This document shows positions 1-8,060 of a DNA stretch of 20,596 nt, piece after piece. Made by a program: the position numbers and the translations under genes. The stretch's first letter is position 1; each line of letters begins with the position of its first letter. The stretch is taken from the NCBI GenBank assembly GCA_013054445.1, contig JAAMPI010001049.1, positions 1 through 20,596 on the forward strand. Reading direction: 5' to 3'. This DNA is from Cudoniella acicularis. Its lineage: Eukaryota > Ascomycota > Leotiomycetes > Helotiales > Helotiaceae. The notes under the pieces were generated by a model. That model was not told where the DNA came from. It saw only the letters and a program-made list of their open reading frames with translations, and did not search any database.

Positions 1-287
1 GTGCAGCTGATACTAAAAGTCAGGCCATGTTCAACTTTTTGACCTTGATCTCTAGATTGCCTCGGTAATAGTCAACAGTATTCAAGCAGAGGCAATCTTA
101 GTCTCTAGTCTCAAAAATGTCTCCGATCTTGCTCGCACAAAACCCATCAATCAAAGCCTGTATATACTTCCTACCTGTTGCTAGGCCTTGTTATAGGCAG
201 TAATATCGACTTCGTTCTTTATTATTATTTTAATACTTAAATTCCTATTCGAACTAGTGTAATTGGGTTCACAATATGTTTGTCTCC
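1..287. other. window-edge stretch downstream of the rhodopsin-like pseudogene
   Basis: AT-rich sequence with no convincing reading frame on either strand. It lies 3' of the minus-strand rhodopsin-like pseudogene and may hold its old 3' UTR. I see no repeat or RNA gene in it. Confidence 0.4.
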
Positions 288-1527
288 TTAGCTATCCATG
301 TCAGGGGTCATCTCCATTCCCGGGATAGCTATACTAGTGACTATATAATTGCAAACTCCCTTTGTCTTTCTCGTCCCATTGTCACCTAGAGTGTCGTCGC
401 CAGACTTTTTAGAATGATCTCTAACAGATGAATTCGTATCTCGGATCAGAGTACGCAAAATCGGAATAGATACGCCCACTATAGTAGTTGCGATTTCCAT
501 CGCACCGAAATAGATAATCTGTACGGCATCATCTAGAAAGATTAATTGTCACCTTCCAAGCAGCATCACAACATAAAACCATCACTTACGAATATCGGGT
601 GACTCCAGAGCGTGGAGAGAACTGGTTTGGATAAGCGCCGTGATGCCGGCACTGTACGATGACCGTCTTAGATTGATTTTCGAAACTTTGGAGCAGGCAA
701 AACTTACAAAACGCTCATGCTCATTGCGATTCCGACCCCGATCTTTTCCTTCTTTAACATCTGGAGATCCCAGATCAGTTTCCAAGGGAGGAGGGCCAGC
801 GTGAAATCCATAGCAGCAGAGTATACTAATGCAGATTAGCCTCGCCCTTACAGATATAATAGTAAGGTTGGTCACTCACCGCCGGAAAAAATATGATAGT
901 TAACCAGTTTTTTAATCGGCTAGCAAGTCCCACCTATGGCTGGGTTCCACACCTTTTGAATGGGGGTACATTGCGCAAAGTTAAACACAGCATTCAAGCC
1001 CAAAAAGATATTCACAGATACCAATAAAAACCATATCGAGGTCTTCATCCAGCCATCAGTAAGCCTCAGCAGCGTAATTGCGAATGCGGTTTTGCTCCAG
1101 ATCGCGGCCGCTATAGCAAAGGTTCCAGCAACTTCTGCAAGTAGGGTGATGTTGGAGAAATTGGCTGTTGGAACATCTCAAGTATGCTTTCCGTAGCCAG
1201 GATGGATAGCAACAGACCAGACGCTGGCATCAGGCAGGAAACAGATCTGTACCGATCCTTCATGGTTAACTTGACAAAACTCTATTCTGGATAAGTGAAG
1301 GGATTGTCTTACCCAGGATGCAAGCAGGACGTGTCCGAATACAGACGCCGATTCGTGATGCGCTTGCAGTATACTCGGAGAGCGATGAAGATGGCCGAGA
1401 ATATGACCAGAGCCCATAATACAATATTCAACATGGGGCCAGCATTGTCGTGTGGCATGGCGGCGAGCTGCACCGGTGTCCACGTGGGAGGCCGCGGAGA
1501 GACGGCCGGTGAATTCTGAGACGCTAT
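288..1527 (-). pseudogene. decayed fungal rhodopsin-fold (PTH11-like) integral membrane protein
   Basis: Spliced by eye, the minus strand gives a typical fungal rhodopsin-domain protein. The pieces in order are a first helix (MLNIVLWALVIFSAIFIALR), a second-helix LLASW motif, GYGKHT, the block IWSKTAFAITLLRLT, a FAQCTPIQKVWNP-GTC loop, YSAAMDFTLALLPWKLIWDL, and KIGVGIAMSMSVFAGITA. The last exon ends at 288 with a hydrophilic tail. Introns are seen at about 850-890 (GTGAGT), 635-690 (GTAAGT) and 508-590 (GTAAGT). Lesions: a frameshift at about 1331-1335, where a two-acidic-residue motif (DDY-type) has lost bases; TGA at 1178-1180 where the family has Trp (GKHT-W-D); TAG at 920-922 where the family has Trp (GTC-W). 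The start is either ATG at 1456-1458 or a former ATG now reading ATA at 1525-1527. In the family these proteins are membrane sensors or receptors; this copy cannot make a full-length product. Confidence 0.8.
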
Positions 1528-1672
1528 TTTGAAGATCGTTTTGGGGAATGGTGATCGAGTGCTGCGGGTCCAATGCTAAGACTAGTTGCAAGGATCTAAG
1601 TAAAAGGTAAGGGGCAGGTAAGGGGCCTGGACAGCTTTGAGTGGAGAAAGCGTTGGTGCGGAAAGCTGGGTT

Positions 1673-1996
1673 TTAATGCGAAGATCGCCAGCACCTTGAC
1701 AATGCCCTCCCCAGTCGTCTCCGACTCACCACGTCCACTTGGAGTGTCGACGCGCCTGAGATGTTTTGGTCCTGGGCAGATTCTTGCTTGGCTACAGATG
1801 AAGTGGTCGGAGAATTCGAGTTCGTAGCCAGAATCCTGCCGTCAGCTCCTCTGGGTGAGGATCCAACATGAGTCTGAGCCTCGATTTGAGGATCTTCTGC
1901 TTCGAGCCCTGTAGGGGTAGTGCCGGCTATATTGTTAACCCCAGTTCTCAACCAATTGTGTTCTATTGACTGTGATACAATTGACTGCGCCATCAC
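1673..1996 (-). CDS. short unrecognised open frame, doubtful
   Basis: A 107-residue frame beginning MMAQSIVSQSIEHNW and ending CWRSSH. It is rich in Ser, Thr and Gln with a basic C-terminal stretch (RRRLGR). I recognise no domain, signal peptide or membrane segment. It lies just upstream of the rhodopsin-like pseudogene on the same strand, so it could be a fragment of a lost neighbour, a 5' part of that gene, or a chance frame. No function is proposed. Confidence 0.15.
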   Translation of the reverse strand: MMAQSIVSQSIEHNWLRTGVNNIAGTTPTGLEAEDPQIEAQTHVGSSPRGADGRILATNSNSPTTSSVAKQESAQDQNISGASTLQVDVVSRRRLGRALSRCWRSSH

Positions 1997-2368
1997 TACA
2001 CCGCTACCCCTGCTGCAGGAACTGAGCCACGCGGTATAAGCGCTGAGAGCCTTGGGCCCAACGGATATATCATGACGTGCATCTGCGCATTGTGTGCAAT
2101 GAGAACGGAAACCGGTGGGTCCTGGATAGCACCCAATAGTATCCCACTTATGACCTTTAGAGGTATTCCTTTACTTTTTGTCCATAATCACCTCGAATGA
2201 CAATATGGTAAACACCCATTTTCATACTTTCGATTTTCTTCTCGTGGGCGACCGCACCCAGCTAGTACTGAAGTCGCAAGATTGATGTCAAGATTCTCTT
2301 ACTAACTATTGTAAAATACTGGTTCTGAAAATGAGGCTCTTCCGCTAATCTTATCTCGCATGCTTTAG
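1997..2368. other. intergenic stretch upstream of the hydrolase-ankyrin gene
   Basis: This stretch should hold the promoter, 5' UTR and first coding exon of the hydrolase-ankyrin gene, but I could not place the initiator with confidence. A branch-point-like CTAAT near 2345 and a CTTTAG acceptor ending at 2368 suggest an intron ends there. ATG codons at 2204, 2287 and 2331 open only short frames. No repeat or RNA gene was seen. Confidence 0.4.
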
Positions 2369-5300
2369 TCTTTAAGAGAGCTCGCAGCTGGCACCGGCGC
2401 TGATGGACAAAGGATTCCAGCGATAGAGTACGTAAAGAGTTTCATTCTTTCGTGGCCGGCAATATCATAAAACTAACCGTGTATCAGTGTAGTGGCCGTA
2501 CATGGTCTGAACCCATTCAACAACGAAGGCCACGCCTTCAATACATGGCGGAAGCCTCATCATGACACCGGACATCTCTGGCTACAAGATGCATTCCCTA
2601 AAGTCCAACCGAATGCGCGCGTTTACCTCTACGAGTACAATTCAAGCCCAGTGTTTGGGGCTAGTAAAGACACGTTTGTTCGAGAAGCAAATCAACTACT
2701 AGATGAAATCTATGGAGCTCGCTGGCAAATCGTTGAGTTTTATATCATTCTTATTAGAGAATGACACTGATCGACCAAGGGCCGTGATAATCCTATTATA
2801 TTTGTTGGTCACAGCTTAGGGGGTTTGTTGATTAAACAAGTTTGTCACGCCCTACACCCTACATATTAAGGAGGGAAGCTGAACAATCCTACAGGCATTA
2901 GTAAACGCCTGGGCAAACGAAAAATATAGAGGCATCCAAAGCTCGACGTCAGTACCTTTCAATCTAACCGATAAACTCAAAATTTTTAAAGCTGCAAACT
3001 AACTATTCGAAGCTACGGCCTGATGTTTTTTGGTACACCTCATGCCGGGCCTGGAAGTAATCCTGAAACTAGGCTCGGGATGGCTTGCGCGAAGGTTGCC
3101 CGATCTCTACCTGGAATTCCATCGACTAACCTGCTTGAAACTCTCGAGCGCGGCTCACTTTTCAGCGATTTTCTTAGGGAGGCTTTCAGGCATCAGCTTG
3201 AAGCATACAAAATTGTGTCGTGTTATGAAGGGGTCGGAGATGTATGTTGTATATTATTCTCTATCTTAGCGAAAAAAAATTTGTATTTTCTAACAGAATG
3301 ATCTAGATTGTACCATTCGATTCAGCAGTCATGAATCTACCAGGAAACAGAGAAACCCAGCTTCGAATAAATGCTGATCACCGCAACATGTGTCGTTTCG
3401 ACCCGTCAATTCCTATTGATCTAGATAACTATAGAAAGGTGGAGCGAAATCTACAAATGTTATGCGTGGATGCCCTAATCGGATCTCCTAAAGAAGACGA
3501 AGAGCAAGGTAAGCGGCTGGGTTCTTGAGATTTGGGAATGTTAGTTAGATACATAATCTGCAACTTATCATCCTTTTATTTTTTTAGAGTCAGTCTATTT
3601 TGTATACTGTGTGTAATATCTGACGTGTTGCACAGAGTCTTTGCAATTGCATCAAGGAGGAATAGACCTAGGCAACAGTCTTTTGGAAAGCGTGCAGATA
3701 TCTCAAAACAACATCTCCATGCCAGTAACAATTAGTATGATGCAGATCGATTTTGTCAGTTCCTTATCCCTGGCTAACAGTGATGGAATAGATATTGGCA
3801 AAGTACCCGATTTAGCATGGACAGTATATCGCTCGTGCATTCAGTCTCCGTCATCACCGGAATTCACTCGTGTTGCAGCCGACGTTTCCTATCTTCATAG
3901 TTCTCTTCGCATGACGCACGAAATGGTGGAGGGAGATACATTTTCGAAAGACTATAGTAGCCAGATTCGCGAGATATCAGGTAGTTGCTTTGAAGCTCTT
4001 CAGGACCTCCAATGTGCTATCCATGATTTCAAGGCGCTGCCAAGTCACAGCCAAAATTCATGGAGTCGCATGGGATTTGAGTCAAGACAATTCCCAAATA
4101 TTGAGGAGCGACTGAAGTCAACCACATCAATGGTGACTGAATTGAACCGGGCCCTCTCAAGGTAAAATATCTACATAAATCCATTTCCAAGAAGGCAAAC
4201 TGTTAAGATCTATATAGTGGCTCAATGAACCAGCTAGTCATGGAGCTCAATCACTTGGTTGAGGAGATCGAAGCTGGTGAGATAGCGAGATCAGTCGTGT
4301 CTAGTCATATATCGAGTTTATCCGAGTCCATATTGATGCGCGACGAAGATAGCTGGGTACAACTGCGGAAAGAGCTTGAGAATAGTGGCTTATCTCTAAG
4401 TATCCTGGCTGAACAGCGAGAGTTCATCTGCAAATGGTTAATGAATGCCATCGAATCGGGGAGACTTCCGCCAGAGAACCAATCATCGGAACCCGGCACT
4501 ACCACTCACGAATCTGCAGTATCAACCTCCGCTGCGCAAGTCGTTGCTACTACCGAGGCCACAAATCCCATAACTACAAAGATTGACGATACAAATCTTT
4601 CGTTGATGCGCCGATTTCGCTTTGGTGTTTTTGGTGGCAGAAGATCCCTTCTTGCGGCTGTTCAGAATAGAGATCTAGCTCGGGCCATGGAATTGCTCAC
4701 TTTCAAAATCCCAATCGACGCGGAAGACAAATCTGGAAAATCAGCTCTCGACATCGCAGTATTGAATGGCGATATCGAAATGATTAAATTACTACTGGAC
4801 AATGGTATTACGCGCAAAGACTGGCGAAGAATCAAATATATACAACAAGCCACTGAACTAGCTGCTTCAAAACACAATTGGGAGGCGATAGAAGCTTTAC
4901 TAGCCAGAGGTGCTCAATACGAACCCAGTATTGAACAAATTTCTGCTGCCCTCAGGGAAGCTCCAGTACAAGTGGTCCGGAAGTTGATGGAATTTAACAA
5001 AGACGGGCGATATAACCAGCTTTTGTTGGATGCAGCGTATCATGGCGATTTGGAGGCATTTCAGTTCATACTCAACTCTGGCGCGGATATTCATGCGAAA
5101 TTGCCACCGAGACCCGTCTTTCTCTACAGCTACTACGCTACTGGTGACTTGTCAGCTTTGCACTTAGCAGCCGCAAATTGCAATACAGTACTCATGCGAT
5201 TCATTCTGGAGAATGGTGCTGATATTGAAGGCCGCGATGATACTGGTGAGACACCGATACACAAAGTTCCTTGCGCGAATGACGGCCTTGGGATTCATTC

Positions 5301-5997
5301 CTTGGACGGAGAGGGATCACGAATCGTGGAAAGAATCTTTTCTCAGGGACCGGATACCGCGATGCAGCTACTCCTGGACAAAGGTGCAGATCTGAATTCA
5401 AAAAACAACTGTGGCCAAACAACACTTCACCTATCGGCAATTTATAATGAAGATTTGGTTATCGATATTTTGTTACGAAATGGTATGGATATTGGCTCTA
5501 CAGACAACGAGGGTAATACAGCCCTTCATGCTGCAATTTTGCGTGACCATAATCCAGGCAGGATTCATGCTTCAGTCTCAGTGCATGGTCCAGGAGGGTC
5601 GTCATATAATAAGACGAAAAATCTGCCCACCGCAGGCGATTGGAACGAAAACGCGATATTGTTGCTACTAATGAGTAAGGCAAATGTCAACGCCAAAACC
5701 TTTGACGGCAAGACTCCTCTACACCTAGCGTCAATAAACGGGAATGGAAGCCTCGCACAAGTTCTGATCGAAAATGGGGCTGAGGTGGACGCCATTGATC
5801 AGCGACGATGGACTGCACTTCATCACGCCGTGTGGAACAAATCAATGCCCGTAGTGCTAGTGCTGCTACGCCATGGAGCTTCTACTAATCTAAAAGCATT
5901 GGATAATCGTGGTCGTAAAGAGACAACAGTGTTGCAGATGGCAAGAGCTAGAGACTTTGACGCAATTACACAGGTGCTAGAGAGTATATCTGCATAG
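2369..5997 (+). CDS. alpha/beta-hydrolase (DUF676/SERAC1-like)-helical-ankyrin repeat protein
   Basis: Proposed exons are 2369-2427, 2488-2731, 2780-2839, 2895-2947, 3013-3241, 3307-3508, 3636-4161 and 4218-5997. They join in frame to 1050 residues with no internal stop; the true first exon lies upstream and is not placed. Residues about 20-250 form a serine-hydrolase fold: VVAVHGLNP, the nucleophile elbow VGHSLGG (Ser about 113), FFGTPHAG (about 144-151) and a C-terminal ADHRNMC with the likely catalytic His (about 240). Residues about 300-530 are helical (DLAWTVYRSC, ALQDLQ) and resemble the N-terminal helical regions of many fungal ankyrin/STAND proteins. A Ser/Thr-rich linker follows, then about ten ankyrin repeats (601-1050), the clearest being GKTPLHLASINGNG and RRWTALHHAVWNK. 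The outline is that of a fungal NLR (effector plus repeats), but no P-loop or NACHT segment is visible. A role in self/non-self or organelle lipid signalling is inference only. The exon 2/3 join (donor GTTGAG, 48-nt intron) is the weakest. Confidence 0.8.
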
Positions 5998-6302
5998 CGA
6001 ATGTCTGAAAGTAGGATAATGAATGAAGGAACGGCTCAAGGTTTTAGCTCTCCAAGGCTGAGAGGGCGAAATGCAAATATGATCTATGTCAAGGGCTCAT
6101 TGAGATCTGCACCGATTTACTCGCCAAATGATTTATTGGCCAATAAATTGCCCGATTTGGTGAAATAGTCCTCAATTTGACCAACCAAATGTTATTGACC
6201 AATGAGTCAAGGGTTTCAATGCTTATTTTCCACTAGTTATGTGCTGTTTTCGTGTTTTAAGCAGGTCATGTGCCAAGGCATTTTTGTGTGATCACCCTTA
6301 CC
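5998..6302. other. intergenic stretch between convergent genes, with an 18-bp palindrome
   Basis: The stretch lies between the 3' end of the hydrolase-ankyrin gene and the 3' end of the HET remnant. It is AT-rich and carries a perfect 18-bp palindrome at 6131-6148 and further CCAAT/ATTGG elements up to about 6205. No coding frame was seen. It probably holds the 3' UTR and poly(A) region of the plus-strand gene. Confidence 0.5.
6131..6148. repeat. perfect 18-bp palindrome centred on TGGCCA
   Basis: ATTTATTGGCCAATAAAT equals its own reverse complement, so it holds CCAAT and ATTGG back to back around GGCC. It has no loop, so as RNA it would be a poor hairpin; a two-fold protein-binding site or chance are the alternatives. 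It lies 134 bases past the stop of the hydrolase-ankyrin gene. Confidence 0.6.
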
Positions 6303-6881
6303 TCATTCCCTACCCCTCCTCCGAAGCCCTCTAAAAAGAGGAAGTCTCGTGATATTCTCAAAATAATTGAATAGTCTATCATTTGTCAAGGGGCAAGAAC
6401 TCATAAAAGTAGTGCTAGTGCTTTTAAAATCACCCCCAAAAAAATCGTATTTTGAAAACAGGGAACATATATTTCCCGATCTGACTAGCGATGAACGAAA
6501 CCCCTCAAAAAACAGAGGTCCAAGCTTCAAGTTTCCGCGGTATTTCGTTCGGTGTCGATCAAGATATAAGCAAACTACGTCGACCCAGAGAACTCTTGTT
6601 GTATCTTGGAGGCGCAAACGTAACAAGGCTTGAAAGAGGTTCTCTCTAACCTGGCATACGAAGCCATCAATCGTCACGGGCTTGAGGTCGACCGGACCCC
6701 ACATGTATGACAGAGCTTCATAGATAGGATTTTCTGACAGCTTGACGTGAACAAGGCTGAACTCGATAGCCTCGCCGGCGGATTGCGGGTGAAGATGGAG
6801 GAGACGGATTTCATCTGTATCGCTAAGAGGGAGGTAGGAAGGGTTCCGAGGAGAGCTGTTGGAAGTTTCTTCAATGCTCAT
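6303..6881 (-). pseudogene. truncated HET-domain (heterokaryon incompatibility) gene remnant
   Basis: The frame starts at ATG 6881 and runs 192 residues. The first half is a clear HET-domain N-terminus: a DEIRLLHLHP strand, then IYEALSYMWGP, PVTIDG, a VRENLFQALLRLR helix and RVLWVDVVC, which matches the usual W(I/V)DA(I/V)CINQ. Just after the Cys the frame is lost: in place of the INQ motif it reads LYLDRHRTKY, while another frame gives a family-like acidic-Thr-Glu-Arg-Asn stretch. The remaining 90 or so residues have no HET similarity that I can see. HET proteins usually run to several hundred residues and trigger cell death on fusion of unlike hyphae. This copy lacks most of the domain, so it is a remnant rather than a working allele. 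Confidence 0.65.
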
Positions 6882-7977
6882 GTTGTAAATGATTTATGTG
6901 CTGTTGTTGAAAGAAATAAGATGTTGGAATTGGATGGCAAGATTGAAAAGCTCATGGAATCCGAAAAGGCAACCACGAGGCTGTACTACAACATTAACTG
7001 CAGATGCGATGGAAGGGAATCGGGCACGTGACTCAAAGCACTTAGGCGATCATTGCGATCATTTGAAAAAGGCTCATAACCACAGCTTGTGATGAGTGAA
7101 GTGAATAGGCATTGTGAGGAGTTGCAGTACAGTGTAAACCACGAATAAACAACATTGATGAGAGCACGTGCTCCAGCTTGAAAGGGGCTCAGAGGCTGAG
7201 CTGAAGAGGCGCTTCACTTTTGGCCACTTGCCACCTGTCCAACGCAGAATTTTGCTCAGCCTACAAGACGAGCCTCAGTCGCCACTTGAGCAACAGGTAC
7301 CGTTGTTCAGCTGTAAAACTCATTTCGTCGCGTTGAATAGCCGGTTCATGAAGACGTGCAAATTTCGTGATACTTCCGCGTTCCCAGGCTTCTCGCTTGA
7401 GTGAGTGACGCAAAGAGTCGCTCTTGGCAATGCGGTTGGGCCTCAGGTGCCGAAATGGAAGAGGATGAGGATGTGCCTGTGCAGCACAATCACGCGTACA
7501 ATTGGCGGTGAAATATATCGTCTTTCTATTGAGGTCAAATGAAGATGAAAATATATACCTAGATAGACGTATATAGCCGTACAAACCCGTAAAACCTAGT
7601 ATTGCCCCCTTGTCTTGCCGCATTATCTAATATAATGCTTTCCATTATTGTCACTTCCGGCCCTGAATTACCTGGGCCTGTCGCCAGATGAGGTTTAGCG
7701 AGTTTTTGTGGATCTTTAGCCAGAGATGGAACTTCACATTCCCATTCACAACATCAATCTCTTGACGACACACCCACCACCACATCTTCTCTTCTCTCCA
7801 CCATCGAAATCCTCGTGCAATACATCCTCCATCGCACATTGAGCCTGCGCGACGCTTTCTCCGACCTCCTCACCTTTCGTTTCCGTCAGCGCAACACATT
7901 ACACCTGTCCCTCGACAAAGGAGGCGCGTGAATATCCCTCGCTTTTGCGCGTGCCAGGCCACCGCCGCTCTCCTTTG
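6882..7977. other. divergent intergenic region: SET1 promoter and leader
   Basis: About 1.1 kb between the HET remnant start and SET1, with no recognisable coding frame; a 78-residue frame at 7168-7404 shows no domain. CACGTG E-boxes occur at 7025-7030 and, within a 12-bp palindrome, at 7162-7173. From about 7750 the plus strand becomes rich in C and T, as fungal promoters and leaders often are close to the transcription start. SET1 transcription probably begins in this C/T-rich part. Confidence 0.5.
7162..7173. promoter_or_regulatory. 12-bp palindromic E-box (CACGTG core)
   Basis: GAGCACGTGCTC is its own reverse complement. CACGTG is the classic core for bHLH factors, and a second CACGTG lies at 7025-7030. 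The site is about 890 bases upstream of the SET1 start. A role in SET1 control is inference. Confidence 0.3.
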
Positions 7978-7998
7978 ATGCATGCCGTCGCTCGCTGA
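7978..7998 (+). promoter_or_regulatory. upstream ORF 1 in the SET1 leader
   Basis: A six-codon frame (M-H-A-V-A-R, stop TGA) 62 bases before the SET1 start. Another ATG at 7982 opens a longer frame that runs to 8194 and overlaps the SET1 start out of frame. Both matter only if the transcript begins upstream of 7978 and no leader intron removes them. Confidence 0.35.
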
Positions 7999-8011
7999 TT
8001 CCTATACAAGA

Positions 8012-8041
8012 GATGATGGTTGGCCGGTGGAGGGCGAGGTA
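8012..8041 (+). promoter_or_regulatory. upstream ORF 2 in the SET1 leader
   Basis: A nine-codon frame starting with two Met codons and ending TAG, 19 bases before the SET1 start. Together with the upstream ATG codons at 7978 and 7982 it would lower or condition initiation at the main ATG, which itself has a very strong context (GCCACC). Confidence 0.35.
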
Positions 8042-8060
8042 GATCGATCTTTGTGCCACC

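Noticed and set aside
960..1196. Plus-strand open frame of 78 codons
   Set aside because: It is the antisense shadow of the rhodopsin-like pseudogene, whose minus-strand exons explain the lack of stops.
6747..7031. Plus-strand frame of 94 codons beginning MNKAELDSLAGG
   Set aside because: Most of it is antisense to the HET-domain remnant, and it has no domain of its own.
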